Shown: positions 1 to 8,588 of the stretch, in pieces
Position numbering within the stretch: position 1 is the first letter of the stretch
How the letters are laid out: the number at the start of each line of letters is the position of its first letter
Source of the DNA: Rhizobium mongolense subsp. loessense
GTDB lineage: Bacteria; Pseudomonadota; Alphaproteobacteria; Rhizobiales; Rhizobiaceae
Direction of reading: 5' to 3'
Length of the DNA stretch: 64,000 nt
Assembly (NCBI RefSeq): GCF_900099775.1
Contig: NZ_FMTM01000001.1
Span: 124,001 to 188,000, forward strand
Translations under genes and position numbers: made by a program
The notes under the pieces: generated by a model
Database searches by the model: none
Seen by the model: only the letters and a program-made list of their open reading frames with translations
What the model was told of the DNA's origin: nothing

Positions 1-1
1 T

Positions 2-805
2 CCCGGCGCCGAGGTTTTCACGCTCTACGATCGCGCAAAGGGCGCATTCCAGGATCCGAACGTCTTCGGACCGTTCCTCGTCGTACCGTCGCTCTATCTC
101 ATCCACGGTATTTTGACGCGCGACCTGACGACCTCGCCGTTGCGCGCCGCCGCGCTGCTGATCGTTGCGCTCGGCGTATTCCTGTCCTTCTCGCGCGCCG
201 CCTGGGGCCTCTTCCTGCTCGGTGTGGTGCTGCTCATCTTCCTGATGCTGCTGAAAGAGCGAAGCGGCGCTTTCCGGCTGCGCATCCTCGTCCTCTCGCT
301 TCTGGCGATCGTTTTGATGGTTGCAACCCTTCTGATCGCGCTTCAATTCCCGCAAGTCAGCGATTTGTTCAGCACCCGCGCACAACTCGTCCAGGAATAT
401 GACGGCGAATATCTCGGCCGTTTCGACCGCCACCGCATCGGCTTTCAGATGATGATGGAAAGGCCGCTCGGGATCGGACCGATGGTGTTCGGCACCATCT
501 TTCCGGAAGACGAGCACAATATCTGGCTGAAGACGCTGACGACCTATGGCTGGCTCGGCTTCGTCTCCTACGTGTCGCTACTCGTGTGGACGCTTTACCT
601 CGGCCTCAAGAACCTTCTCAGGGATCGGCCCTGGCAGCCTTATCTGATGATCGCCTGGATCTGCATCATCGGCCACGCGGTCATCGGCAACGTAATCGAC
701 ATCGACCATTGGCGGCATGTCTATCTTCTCTTCGGCATCGTCTGGGGGTGCGCTGCGCTCGAACATCGCTACCGGTATAATTTCGCCGGCCAAAGCGCGG
801 CTTAA
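2..805 (+). CDS. O-antigen ligase/polymerase-family membrane protein (5' end outside window)
   Basis: The reading frame is open from the left edge, so only the last 267 codons are present; the stop is TAA at 803-805. The visible part carries several hydrophobic segments and the Wzy_C/WaaL-like loop, including KGAFQDPNVFG early on and a DEHNIWLKTLTTYGWLGF segment whose His-Asn pair sits where such proteins keep a conserved loop His. Proteins of this family polymerise or ligate surface polysaccharide on lipid carriers at the periplasmic face of the inner membrane. Substrate cannot be told from sequence. It stands alone here; no neighbouring polysaccharide genes lie to the right. Confidence 0.8.
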   Translation, partial: PGAEVFTLYDRAKGAFQDPNVFGPFLVVPSLYLIHGILTRDLTTSPLRAAALLIVALGVFLSFSRAAWGLFLLGVVLLIFLMLLKERSGAFRLRILVLSLLAIVLMVATLLIALQFPQVSDLFSTRAQLVQEYDGEYLGRFDRHRIGFQMMMERPLGIGPMVFGTIFPEDEHNIWLKTLTTYGWLGFVSYVSLLVWTLYLGLKNLLRDRPWQPYLMIAWICIIGHAVIGNVIDIDHWRHVYLLFGIVWGCAALEHRYRYNFAGQSAA

Positions 806-843
806 GTACTTGAGAAGGGCGGCATTCGCGCTAACTTCCAAGC

Positions 844-1137
844 ATGATCACAGGAATGCAGATACGCGGCGCGCGCGCCATGACTGGGATGAGCATCGAT
901 GAGCTTGCCTCTGCCTCGGGCCTGACGCCAGAAGCTATAGAGGCACTCGAAGACGGCGACGGAACGGGCGAGCCCGGCGCATTCCTTGCCGCCAAGCACG
1001 CGCTGGAAGCAGCCGGCGTGATCTTTATCGCAAGCGGCAATCAGGACGAAGGCGGCCCCGGCGTGCGTCTGCGGGCGCGCTCGTTAAGCGACGACGGCAT
1101 CCGCCCCGAAAACCTCAACGCTGCCAATGACGACTGA
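844..1137 (+). CDS. Small XRE-type helix-turn-helix DNA-binding protein
   Basis: A 97-residue protein with one HTH domain at about residues 6-40 (MSIDELASASGLTPEAIEAL reads as the helix-turn-helix), followed by a LEAAGVIFI strand and a GGPGVRL segment typical of short rhizobial HTH regulators that consist of little more than the DNA-binding domain. A second in-frame ATG five codons downstream (859) is an alternative start, since no strong ribosome site precedes either. It is probably a transcriptional regulator; target unknown. Its stop overlaps the longest possible frame of the next gene but not the start chosen there. Confidence 0.75.
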   Translation: MITGMQIRGARAMTGMSIDELASASGLTPEAIEALEDGDGTGEPGAFLAAKHALEAAGVIFIASGNQDEGGPGVRLRARSLSDDGIRPENLNAANDD

Positions 1138-1210
1138 CGGTGGCCGTGCAGGGAACCAACGGGATCTTCACGCGTTTTTCCTTCGATATCAAAACGTTGG
1201 GGAAAACATC

Positions 1211-1360
1211 TTGAACCGCAGCAATGGTCTCTATTTCGTCATCGGCGCCTTGGTCGTCGTCATCGTCGGCCTTGGCGCGTATATTTTCAATGAGGAACGC
1301 AAGCCCGATGGCATCGAACTCCGCATCGGCCAGAACGGCATTTCCGTCGAGGAGAAGTGA
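1211..1360 (+). CDS. 49-residue single-pass membrane protein
   Basis: A short protein with a hydrophobic helix at about residues 7-25 (FVIGALVVVIVGLGAYIF) followed by a charged tail ending in RIGQNGISVEEK. I chose the TTG at 1211 because GGGGAA lies 7 bases upstream; the frame is open back to an ATG at 1127 that would overlap the preceding HTH gene and give an uncharged, non-conserved-looking leader. Function is unknown. The layout suggests an inner-membrane anchor with a small C-terminal domain on one side. Confidence 0.6.
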   Translation: MNRSNGLYFVIGALVVVIVGLGAYIFNEERKPDGIELRIGQNGISVEEK

Positions 1361-1363
1361 GGG

Positions 1364-1576
1364 CTAGAAATAGGCTTTCGCAAGGGCTGCGAGTTTCGTG
1401 CTGTCCTTGGCGCCCTGGCGATAGAGCTGGATGATCAGCGCGCCGAGGTGCTCGGCTTCGGGCGTATTGCGGCTTAGTCCCCTCGCCTTGCAGACGACAT
1501 CCAACACTCCGGAAATCACATCCAGGTCCTCCGAAAAGAGCGGCAGATCACGGGGATGAAAAGGTGTATCGAGCAT
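1364..1576 (-). CDS. Conserved 70-residue hypothetical protein
   Basis: Starts at ATG 1576 with GGAAG about 9 bases upstream and reads to the stop three bases beyond the convergent small membrane gene. The protein is mostly helical with a LFSEDLDVISGVLDVVCKAR core and an acidic-to-basic C-terminus. I do not recognise a named domain; the strong codon bias and clean composition argue that it is real. The frame extends upstream to 1873, but the extra residues are Cys/Arg-rich and look like non-coding translation. Confidence 0.6.
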   Translation of the reverse strand: MLDTPFHPRDLPLFSEDLDVISGVLDVVCKARGLSRNTPEAEHLGALIIQLYRQGAKDSTKLAALAKAYF

Positions 1577-1894
1577 CGAGCCGCACTTCCCATGAGGGCG
1601 AAAGCACAACTGCATCATTCGCCAGCCGCCCATCCATGGCCGACGATATAGATAATATGCGCGCCGATTTCCGGCTTGGCAACTGGAACAAATGTCTCGG
1701 GGTCGCAGGCTGGTTTGCGGCGCGCCTTCGCCTGTGCCAGGCCCCTGACTGGCGGTTCTGCCTGCTTTTTTTTCATGCCGGTCGAGCTTATGCTTTCCCG
1801 CATAAAACAGAGCACCATTTACTTCTTGCGCCAGAGGCGCGCGACACGGAAACGTTGCGCCGTTACGCGACAAAACATTTGAAGGCCGACAGGA
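1577..1894. other. Intergenic region, 318 bp
   Basis: Lies between two divergent genes and should hold both promoters. A leftward frame at 1615-1776 (MKKKQAEPPVRGLAQAK...) could be a small basic protein of about 53 residues, but I see no homology or convincing ribosome site, so I do not call it. Confidence 0.3.
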
Positions 1895-2158
1895 ATGAGA
1901 ATTCGACGGACGATTTTGATAGCTGCACTGGCATTATCCGGCTGCACCAGCGGCTCGGAAGGAATCGAGCCGATACGCGGAAGCATCACATATGGGGGCC
2001 AGCCAGCGGCGCGGCTTAGCAAATCGCCGCCCGGCTCTGTTCTGCCCCATCAGTTTATCGACCCGACCGGCAGGTGGGTGGAAGAAACCTACATTATTCA
2101 ACCGGACAGAAGCCTCAAGCTCGTAAGACGGCGTGATGTGGTCGACAGCGCCGATTGA
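1895..2158 (+). CDS. Small outer-membrane-type lipoprotein
   Basis: An 87-residue protein with a classic lipoprotein signal: basic MRIRR start, hydrophobic stretch, then lipobox LSGC with the acylated Cys at residue 17. The mature part contains a GQPAARLSKSPPGSVLPHQF segment and ends in basic-acidic residues. Such short lipoproteins are common in rhizobia and their roles are mostly unknown. The gene ends just before a bidirectional hairpin shared with the convergent gene to the right. Confidence 0.7.
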   Translation: MRIRRTILIAALALSGCTSGSEGIEPIRGSITYGGQPAARLSKSPPGSVLPHQFIDPTGRWVEETYIIQPDRSLKLVRRRDVVDSAD

Positions 2159-2172
2159 GTAGACACCAGCAA

Positions 2173-2203
2173 AAGGAAGGCCGGTGCGACACCGGCCTTC
2201 CTT
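2173..2203. terminator. Bidirectional terminator hairpin between convergent genes
   Basis: A perfect 14-bp stem (AAGGAAGGCCGGTG and its complement) with a 3-base CGA loop. On the minus strand it is followed by a short T-run (TTTT), so it best fits the end of the leftward gene at 2224-2721, but it also lies 15 bases after the rightward lipoprotein gene. Confidence 0.8.
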
Positions 2204-2223
2204 GGAAGCACATCGGCTACTTG

Positions 2224-2721
2224 TTACCGCATATTTCTGCCATGTCGGTCTGGTCGTCGCCGCGGCCAGGAGGTCCGCGCCTTGTCGTACGCAGAGCAAT
2301 TGCTTTCCACGGAGCCTCCCCAGGTCATGGTCGTGCTGCCGGTTACATTGGGATCAACCGCAGGGGGCGCATTGCTAGTGTTGCCGAAAGGACAATCTTC
2401 CCCTTCCTGCACCGATGGCGGCGAATTCGTTGAGCCTGCCGGAGCGCCTTGGCTCTGGGCACTGGAATTGATGGAGGCTCTGGCAAGGTGCGACCAGAGA
2501 TCTGTGCCATTCCATCGTGCAACGCCTGCGACAATGGGCGTTCGCTGCCAGCTGGCCTTTACACGGGCGAAGACGTTTTCGAAGCGGACTTTGACGATCT
2601 TGCACCTCGGGTCGACTGCGACGTTCCAGAACCAGGTGACGCCACCGTCATCGATACCGGCAAGCCAAGCCAGATCGTTCTGCGCGTGCACCGACACCAG
2701 AACAGGCTTGATGATGAACAT
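2224..2721 (-). CDS. Unrecognised 165-residue protein downstream of tRNA-Pro
   Basis: The leftward frame has rhizobial third-position G/C preference, unlike the competing rightward frame, and ends 20 bases before a terminator on the same strand. The N-terminal half (ALAWLAGIDDGG-like, WFWNVAVDPRCKIV, VARWNGTDLWSHLA) looks like a folded domain rich in Trp; the C-terminal half is Pro/Ser/Thr/Gly rich with Cys in DCPFGNT and NCSAY, and a basic tail. No signal peptide or known family is evident. The start ATG 2721 has only a weak ribosome site, and the frame stays open for at least ten codons upstream. Position next to a tRNA makes a mobile-element origin possible. Confidence 0.5.
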   Translation of the reverse strand: MFIIKPVLVSVHAQNDLAWLAGIDDGGVTWFWNVAVDPRCKIVKVRFENVFARVKASWQRTPIVAGVARWNGTDLWSHLARASINSSAQSQGAPAGSTNSPPSVQEGEDCPFGNTSNAPPAVDPNVTGSTTMTWGGSVESNCSAYDKARTSWPRRRPDRHGRNMR

Positions 2722-2866
2722 CCGTAAATCGTTGAATCTATAGCTTTTTAACTTTGTTCAGAGCCAAAGTCGCTATTCCAGACAGAAATAGCGGCCAGTC
2801 GGACGTTGTCCCACCAGCCGCCTTTTCGGATGCCCAAAAAACTCGTCTGATTAACGAGTAAAAATC

Positions 2867-2940
<74 letters not shown>

Positions 2941-2980
2941 TCACAATGCCTCATTCGGTAGGCTTCAACAATTTCGCTTG

Positions 2981-3044
2981 GTCCTCATATCGAACCAGCG
3001 CCCATTGATCCAGTCAAGTGCGCTATCTGGTTGCGCTACGCCTC
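2981..3044 (-). pseudogene. Decayed tRNA-Pro copy
   Basis: On the minus strand a segment 40 bp upstream of the intact tRNA-Pro repeats its D arm and anticodon 5' side, sharing a 16-base exact run TAGCGCACTTGACTGG, then TCAA, GGG and a GGTTCGA T-loop. The anticodon loop has lost bases, the T stem no longer pairs and there is no acceptor stem. It is a tandem duplicate that has decayed rather than an attachment-site copy of a tRNA 3' end. Confidence 0.75.
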
Positions 3045-3136
3045 GACCTGCCGAAACAGCTTGTTTCGTTTAGTTTTTCGTGTCGCCCAATGCAAGCGGA
3101 AAAAGCCATACTGCGCGCAAAAAGCCGATGTGCCAC

Positions 3137-3802
3137 TTAGGCTCCGACAATTCCAATTCCTATGCCGCCGATTGTCTTCACGGTCCATGCCTCGTAGTCC
3201 GCAATGGAGAAATGCGGTGTTTGGAAGGGTGTGGCATGTGTCGTGGTAATGACGGTGACATCGGCTCCCGCAGCTTCTCCCGCAAGTATGCCCGCAACCG
3301 CGTCTTCGAAGACCAAGCAGCGTTTCGGATCGACACCCAGGCGGCTGGCGCCGAGCAGATAGCATTCCGGGCTGGGCTTGCCTGCCTGGACTTCCTCGCC
3401 GGTGACGAGGACTTTCGGCATCGGGATGCCGGCGGCGGCCATGCGTCGCTTGGCGAGTTCAAATGGGGCGGAGGTGACGATCGCCCATCTGTCGGCGGGA
3501 ATGCCGTTCAGAAAGCGGATTGCGCCGGGGATCTGCACGATACCGTCGACGTCTTCCATTTCCTCGATCAGGAGTTTTTTCGCTTCAAGCACCGGATCCA
3601 CACCGGGAAGTGCCAGTTGACGGATGGTGTCGCTGGCACGGACGCCGTGTACCGTCTTCAAGAACACTTCCGGCTCGAGGCCGTGATCCTTTGCCCAATC
3701 GCCCCAGATGCGCTCGACGACCGCTATGGAGTTAAGGAGCGTGCCGTCCATGTCGAAGAGGAATGCATCGTAGGCTTTGCCGGGTACATTGGGAGACGAC
3801 AC
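3137..3802 (-). CDS. HAD-superfamily sugar-phosphatase-like hydrolase
   Basis: A 221-residue HAD subfamily IA enzyme. Motif I is FLFDMDGTLL near residue 15 (nucleophile and acid Asp pair), motif II is the TSAP segment near residue 110, Lys of motif III lies in QAGKPSPE, and motif IV is FEDAVAGI. The helical cap between motifs I and II is of the beta-phosphoglucomutase/2-deoxyglucose-6-phosphatase type, so it most likely dephosphorylates a small sugar phosphate in the cytoplasm. It is a single-gene unit, divergent from the DUF1236 gene. Confidence 0.85.
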   Translation of the reverse strand: MSSPNVPGKAYDAFLFDMDGTLLNSIAVVERIWGDWAKDHGLEPEVFLKTVHGVRASDTIRQLALPGVDPVLEAKKLLIEEMEDVDGIVQIPGAIRFLNGIPADRWAIVTSAPFELAKRRMAAAGIPMPKVLVTGEEVQAGKPSPECYLLGASRLGVDPKRCLVFEDAVAGILAGEAAGADVTVITTTHATPFQTPHFSIADYEAWTVKTIGGIGIGIVGA

Positions 3803-4043
3803 AGGGGAATTCCTTGTGAAATGGGGCTTTGTAAGCAGAAAGGCGGACGGAGATCAGGATGGTCTCTCCCTGTTTTCTCCACCGCACGAATCGTTTCGTG
3901 CGATCCTCTCTAAACAGATGCCGGCGGCTTTGCCAAGGTCAGTGCCACGCCAGCGCCAGGAAGCAGGCTGTGACCTTTTCCGGAACAACGGATCCGCGGG
4001 GGCGTTTTTCATTAAGGCTGGGTAGGAAAAGGAGATTTGTCCT

Positions 4044-4358
4044 ATGCGCAAGACCATGCTGGCTACGGCAGCCGTAACGCTGACGGTCTGCTCTGCTGCC
4101 TTCGCGCAGAGTACGGTAATCGTCGACCCTGCACCCACCGGCTCCATCGTGTTGCCGGGCGAAGTTCGCACGTATGTGATGGAGCAGCAGGTACCTTCTG
4201 TCGTCTACGAGGGCGACGTCGTCGTCGGAACGACGCTTCCGGAGACCGTCGAAATCCACGAGGTCCCGGATATGGACGGTTATGCTTATACCGTTGTCAA
4301 TAATCGCAGAGTAATCGTCGAACCTCAGACGCACCGCGTCATTCAAATCCTGGAGTGA
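4044..4358 (+). CDS. DUF1236 exported protein
   Basis: A 104-residue secreted protein: signal peptide MRKTMLATAAVTLTVCSAAFA with likely cleavage before QSTVIV, then a region with VVVGTTLPETVEIHEVP and a C-terminal YTVVNNRRVIVEP...RVIQIL motif that defines DUF1236, a family common in rhizobia and found in the periplasm or envelope. Its function is unknown. An AAGGAG ribosome site precedes the ATG. A strong hairpin follows 8 bases after the stop, so it is transcribed alone. Confidence 0.8.
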   Translation: MRKTMLATAAVTLTVCSAAFAQSTVIVDPAPTGSIVLPGEVRTYVMEQQVPSVVYEGDVVVGTTLPETVEIHEVPDMDGYAYTVVNNRRVIVEPQTHRVIQILE

Positions 4359-4366
4359 TCAGATCA

Positions 4367-4391
4367 GGCGCGAAGCTTGTAGCTTCGCGCC
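4367..4391 (+). terminator. Terminator hairpin after the DUF1236 gene
   Basis: Stem GGCGCGAAGC paired with GCTTCGCGCC around a five-base loop, 8 bases past the stop codon. There is no long T-run, so efficiency is uncertain. Confidence 0.65.
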
Positions 4392-4711
4392 CATGTTCAT
4401 CCCAGAAAAGCAGTACAAGATTTCCATTCACAGGAAGCCTTCTAATGTTCTGAGCCACAGCCGGCGATGAACAGCCATCCCGGCGCATGACGCCTGCAGC
4501 TGTTTCGCCAGCCGCAAGACGAGCGTTACCGCTGGTATGTTGGATTCGCCTGCCCTCCCTTCGGAACTACGCTTCTTCCGGCGACATTTTCCGTCGGACG
4601 CGGCAATGGGGCGTCGATACCGCCGGAGATTGGCGACCTGCGCGTCAGGCCGATCTGGTGATGACCGTCCGGTGTCCGGTCACGGACCGTATTCCTCGGG
4701 CGCAAAGATTT
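4392..4711. other. Intergenic region, 320 bp, between the DUF1236 terminator and the merR 3' end
   Basis: No gene with a usable start is visible. A rightward stretch at 4491-4661 stays open for 56 codons after a stop and reads plausibly as protein (ERYRWYVGFACPPFGTTLL), ending RVRPIW, but lacks a start codon; it may be a decayed fragment. Confidence 0.3.
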
Positions 4712-5248
4712 TTAGCGCACCTGATCGAGCAGGCGCTTGCATTCCAGAAGATCGTAGAGCGCCTCCTGCAGAAGCGCCCTGTCCTCCTTGCTGACGCTCG
4801 ACTTGCCGATCGAGACTTCAGACTGATCGTCGTCGCCGGCGACGAAATTAAAGAAGCGGCGGGTAATCGGCGGCTTTGCGCGGCCGACCAGCTGATCCTC
4901 CTCCGAAATGCCGACGCGCGGTTCACCCGGGGCGCTGTCTCTGCCACCGGCGGCAAGCGCCTCGACGCTGGCGAGATCGCCTTGCGCGACAGCGACGACG
5001 AATTTGTTGCCGTTGGTCTTCAGGAGCTTCTGAACGCCCTTGATCGTATAGCCATGGTCGTAAAGGAGATGCCGAATACCCTTCAACAGATCCACGTCTT
5101 CCGGCCGGTAATAGCGGCGCCCACCGCCCCTCTTCATCGGCTTTATCTGAGGAAAGCGCGTTTCCCAAAAACGCAGAACGTGTTGCGGCAGATCAAGGTC
5201 GTCAGCGACTTCGCTGATTGTTCGGAAGGCATCGGGGCTCTTGTCCAA
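4712..5248 (-). CDS. MerR-family transcriptional regulator
   Basis: A 178-residue protein with the winged HTH at residues 8-75: [19 protein letters not shown] is the HTH and [15 protein letters not shown] the wing and following helix. The remainder is a charged linker and a C-terminal helix ([16 protein letters not shown]), lacking the Cys residues of metal-sensing MerR members. It belongs to the alphaproteobacterial group that sits beside ihfA, plsX and fabH. Likely regulates a local or global target; effector unknown. It is read in the same direction as ihfA, 180 bp downstream. Confidence 0.85.
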   Translation of the reverse strand: MDKSPDAFRTISEVADDLDLPQHVLRFWETRFPQIKPMKRGGGRRYYRPEDVDLLKGIRHLLYDHGYTIKGVQKLLKTNGNKFVVAVAQGDLASVEALAAGGRDSAPGEPRVGISEEDQLVGRAKPPITRRFFNFVAGDDDQSEVSIGKSSVSKEDRALLQEALYDLLECKRLLDQVR

Positions 5249-5430
5249 GGTCGTACTCCCTACGCGATCACCGGTGGCGGTCCAAACCGCGACTCATCAC
5301 ATTTCAACGGTTTGCGGCGTTGAATTCAAGTCATGTCTTCGCATAGCCCACAAGCGGGAAAGCGCGATTGGAGAAAAATGATCAGGAGGCAGCAATCAGG
5401 GACAGGTATTCAACTTATCCCTTGGCACCC

Positions 5431-5769
5431 TTACATGGCCGGATTTGCGGGCTTCTGTTTGACCTTGCGCAGGGTGTGTGCCTTGAGAATACGGGTCTTC
5501 AGGACGTTCGAAGCCTTGAAGGTCATCACCCGGCGGGGCGAGATCGGCACTTCTTCGCCCGTCTTGGGATTGCGGCCGATGCGCTCGTTTTTATCGCGGA
5601 CCTGGAAGGTGGCGAAGGAGGAAAGTTTGACGGTTTCGCCACGGACGATGGCGTTGCAGATTTCGTCGAGCACGGTCTCGACGAGTTCGGCGGATTCGGT
5701 CCTGGAGAGACCGACCTTCCGGAAAACCGATTCCGCCAGGTCTGCTCGCGTCACTGTCTTTCCGGTCAT
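5431..5769 (-). CDS. ihfA: Integration host factor subunit alpha
   Basis: A 112-residue DNA-bending protein of the HU/IHF fold. The arm motif [17 protein letters not shown] at about residues 65-81 carries the Pro that intercalates into DNA, and [11 protein letters not shown] is the family signature. The start [13 protein letters not shown] is typical of IhfA. It works as a heterodimer with IhfB, whose gene is not in this window, in recombination, replication and sigma-54 promoter architecture. It lies in the merR-ihfA-fabH-plsX run of leftward genes. Confidence 0.95.
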   Translation of the reverse strand: MTGKTVTRADLAESVFRKVGLSRTESAELVETVLDEICNAIVRGETVKLSSFATFQVRDKNERIGRNPKTGEEVPISPRRVMTFKASNVLKTRILKAHTLRKVKQKPANPAM

Positions 5770-5880
5770 GGTCTCCCCGCCAATTCTACAAAATATTTTT
5801 TAAAAGCGAGCAAAGACTATTTGTCTTGCGCCTTACGGTCAAGCTCTTGTTCGTCGCCAGTTTTTTGCGATTCTTCGCCG

Positions 5881-6852
5881 TCACCAGCGCAGCAGCAATG
5901 CACCCCAGGTGAAGCCGCCGCCCATCGCCTCCAGCATCACCAGATCGCCTTTCTTGATGCGTCCATCGCCCGCTGCAGTGGCAAGTGCGAGAGGGATCGA
6001 GGCGGCTGAGGTGTTGCCGTGCAGGTCGACGGTGATGACGACCTTCTCGGGGGCGATATGCAGCTTCTTGGCGGAGCCGTCGATGATGCGGCGGTTCGCC
6101 TGGTGCGGCACAAGCCAGTCGAGATCTTCGGCGGTCGTACCCGTCGAATCGAAGGCGGCCTGAATCACGTCGGTGATCATGCCGACGGCATATTTGAAGA
6201 CCTCGCGGCCTTCCATGCGCAGCTTGCCGACGGTGCCGGTGGTGGACGGGCCGCCATCGACGAAGAGTTTCTCCTTGTGGGAGCCATCGGAGCGAAGATG
6301 CGCCGTCAGGACGCCGCGATCGGCCGTCGTACCCTCGCCTTCGGCAGCCTCGATCACGATCGCGCCCGCGCCGTCGCCGAAGAGCACGCAGGTGGTGCGG
6401 TCGTTCCAGTCGAGGATGCGCGAGAAGGTTTCCGCACCGATCACGAGGGCACGCCTGGCTAGGCCGCCACGGATATAGGCGTCGGCCGTCGTCATGGCAT
6501 AGACGAAGCCGGTGCAGACCGCCTGCACGTCGAAGGCGAAGCCGTGGTGCATGCCGAGACGGTTCTGGATATTGACCGCCGTCGCCGGGAAAGTGTTGTC
6601 CGGCGTCGAGGTGGCACAGATGATGAGATCGATATCAGCAGGCGTCAGCCCTGCCTTGTCGAGCGCCGCACGCGCAGCCCGCTCGCCGAGCGAAGACGTG
6701 GTCTCGTCATCGCTTGCGATATGTCGCTGGCGGATGCCGGTGCGCTGGACGATCCACTCGTCAGACGTATCGACGACATCTTCCATCTCGCGATTGGTCA
6801 TTACGCGTTTCGGAAGTGCGGCTCCGAACCCGCGAACCACTGAACGGATCAT
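5881..6852 (-). CDS. fabH: Beta-ketoacyl-ACP synthase III
   Basis: Condenses acetyl-CoA with malonyl-ACP to start type II fatty-acid synthesis. The 323-residue protein starts at ATG 6852 ([14 protein letters not shown]), 20 codons inside a longer open frame that would run into plsX. The catalytic triad is visible: Cys in VQAVCTGF near residue 113, His in LVPHQANRR, and Asn in LHGNTSAAS. The C-terminal [13 protein letters not shown] is the family ending. It follows plsX by 19 bp on the same strand, the usual order for phospholipid and fatty-acid initiation genes. Confidence 0.96.
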   Translation of the reverse strand: MIRSVVRGFGAALPKRVMTNREMEDVVDTSDEWIVQRTGIRQRHIASDDETTSSLGERAARAALDKAGLTPADIDLIICATSTPDNTFPATAVNIQNRLGMHHGFAFDVQAVCTGFVYAMTTADAYIRGGLARRALVIGAETFSRILDWNDRTTCVLFGDGAGAIVIEAAEGEGTTADRGVLTAHLRSDGSHKEKLFVDGGPSTTGTVGKLRMEGREVFKYAVGMITDVIQAAFDSTGTTAEDLDWLVPHQANRRIIDGSAKKLHIAPEKVVITVDLHGNTSAASIPLALATAAGDGRIKKGDLVMLEAMGGGFTWGALLLRW

Positions 6853-6871
6853 TCTGGTTAAACCTCGTTGC

Positions 6872-7918
6872 TCATGCGGCTTCCGGCCCCATCGGGGGTA
6901 ACCGCTTGGCATGATATTTCTTGAGATCGTTTTCTATTTTCTGATTGAGGCCATTCTTGGCCATATCATAGCCGACCTCGATGGCAGCAGCGATGCCGTC
7001 TGCGTTGGCGCCGCCATGGCTCTTGATGACGATGCCGTTGAGACCAAGGAATACGCCGCCATTGACCTTGCTCGGATCCATTTTTTCACGAAGCATGTCG
7101 AATGCGCTCTTGGCAAACAGATAGCCGATCCTGGCAAGCAGCGTACGGGACATCGCGGCACGCAGGTATGCGGCGATCTGTTTTGCTGTGCCTTCGGCGG
7201 CCTTCAAGGCGATATTGCCGGAAAAGCCTTCCGTCACGACGACATCGACGGTGCCTTTCCCGATGTCGTCGCCTTCGACGAAACCGGAATATTCGAGCGA
7301 ATCGATATTAGCCTCGCGAAGCAGCCGGCCTGCTTCCTTGACTTCTTCCTGGCCCTTCATCTCTTCGACGCCGACGTTCAGCAGGCCGATCGTCGGCCGT
7401 TCGAGTTCGAAGAGCGCCCGCGCCATAGCGCCGCCCATCAGGGCAAAGTCCATCAGTTGCTGAGAATCAGCGCCGATCGTCGCGCCGACATCGAGAACGA
7501 TGCTCTCGCCCCGCAGCGTCGGCCAAATGGCTGCAATCGCAGGGCGCTCGATATTGGCCATCGTACGCAGACAGAACTTTGCCATGGCCATTAGCGCGCC
7601 GGTGTTTCCCGCGGAAACGGCGACATCAGCGTCGCCCGTCTTCACAGCCTCGATCGAGCGCCACATGGTGGAAATATAGCGGCCGCGGCGCAGCGCCTGG
7701 CTGGGCTTCTCGTCCATGCGAACGGCAAGTTCGCAATCGTGGAAGACGGACTTTTCTCTCACCTTCGGAAACGTAGCGAGAACCGGATCGCACTGCTCTT
7801 TCAGTCCAAAAAAGACGAAGGAGATATCCGGATGCCTTTCCAATGCTTTCGCGGCACCGGGGATGACAACCTGGGGACCAAAGTCGCCACCCATGAGGTC
7901 GAGAGATATTCTGATCAC
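6872..7918 (-). CDS. plsX: Phosphate acyltransferase PlsX
   Basis: Converts acyl-ACP to acyl-phosphate, the acyl donor for glycerol-3-phosphate acylation by PlsY at the membrane. The 348-residue length and motifs ([12 protein letters not shown] at the start, [38 protein letters not shown]) are diagnostic. It shares the operon with fabH. The ribosomal gene rpmF, which in many bacteria lies between yceD and plsX, is absent here; instead a 105-bp spacer separates plsX from the DUF177 gene. Confidence 0.96.
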   Translation of the reverse strand: MIRISLDLMGGDFGPQVVIPGAAKALERHPDISFVFFGLKEQCDPVLATFPKVREKSVFHDCELAVRMDEKPSQALRRGRYISTMWRSIEAVKTGDADVAVSAGNTGALMAMAKFCLRTMANIERPAIAAIWPTLRGESIVLDVGATIGADSQQLMDFALMGGAMARALFELERPTIGLLNVGVEEMKGQEEVKEAGRLLREANIDSLEYSGFVEGDDIGKGTVDVVVTEGFSGNIALKAAEGTAKQIAAYLRAAMSRTLLARIGYLFAKSAFDMLREKMDPSKVNGGVFLGLNGIVIKSHGGANADGIAAAIEVGYDMAKNGLNQKIENDLKKYHAKRLPPMGPEAA

Positions 7919-8023
7919 GCGTCCCTGATCCTTTTCTTTCGCCTGAGGGGAGCGAAAATTTCGGCCAAAATACCGGTTTTCCTATCGCTTACAACTGAAT
8001 TGTGTCAAATACCCCACGGGTTT

Positions 8024-8578
8024 TCAGTCCTTCTGCCAATCCTTGAGCACCGCAAAGGCAGAAGGCTTCTTATCGTTTTCCCCCGTATCCTCGATATGGC
8101 CGGAGAACTCGACACCCTTCTTGCGGGGATAGGGATCGATCGCCAGCGCGGCGAATTCCATCACCACTTCTCCCGCGTCGATCGTGTCGCCGGAGAAGGT
8201 TTCAGGCAGGTCCGGCCCGTCAGGATCGAGAACCATTTCGCCGGCGTCATTGGCCGGGTGCCTGGCGAGTTTCGAATTCTCGGGTACGTAGATCTGCTCG
8301 AACTGCTCGTCGATATCGGCAGGTACCGGGTCGAGCGTCACCACGCAGGCCTGAACGATCTTTGCCTGCACCCTGCCCTTCACGCGGATGCCATCCTTCT
8401 TCCAGCGATTGATCTGCAGGTCCGCACGCAGATCGTCGACGGACAGTACATCCCAACGTTCAGCAAGCGCTTTGCGCTCCTTCTCGTCTGCCTTGAGGTG
8501 CACTTCGACAGGGTTTGCGGAGATATGGCCGACCTTGACGAGGTAAGAAAATGGAATGTCGTCGTTGCGATGTTTCAT
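8024..8578 (-). CDS. DUF177 / YceD-family protein
   Basis: A 184-residue cytosolic protein with the DUF177 signature CVVTLDPVPADIDEQF, where a single Cys stands in place of a fuller zinc motif. YceD relatives are linked to 23S rRNA maturation or ribosome assembly. Start ATG 8578 (MKHRNDDIPFSYLV) follows AAGGAGG; a longer open frame upstream is unlikely. It lies 10 bp after the cytochrome chaperone gene and ahead of plsX-fabH, suggesting one leftward transcript. Confidence 0.85.
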   Translation of the reverse strand: MKHRNDDIPFSYLVKVGHISANPVEVHLKADEKERKALAERWDVLSVDDLRADLQINRWKKDGIRVKGRVQAKIVQACVVTLDPVPADIDEQFEQIYVPENSKLARHPANDAGEMVLDPDGPDLPETFSGDTIDAGEVVMEFAALAIDPYPRKKGVEFSGHIEDTGENDKKPSAFAVLKDWQKD

Positions 8579-8588
8579 GGCGTCCTCC

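Noticed and set aside
1615..1776. Small basic leftward frame (MKKKQAEPPVRG...)
   Set aside because: Weak start context and no recognised family; kept only as a note in the intergenic entry.
2282..2743. Rightward open frame opposite the gene at 2224-2721
   Set aside because: Composition and codon bias favour the leftward frame, and the plus frame ends without a terminator and lacks a good start.
2981..3044. tRNA-like segment as an integrase attR site
   Set aside because: The shared part covers the D and anticodon arms rather than the tRNA 3' end, and no integrase gene is nearby.
3137..3913. Rightward open frame opposite the HAD gene
   Set aside because: HAD motifs I-IV are intact on the minus strand; the plus frame has no recognisable domain.
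7919..8023. Search for rpmF between the DUF177 gene and plsX
   Set aside because: The 105-bp spacer is too short and contains no L32-like sequence.
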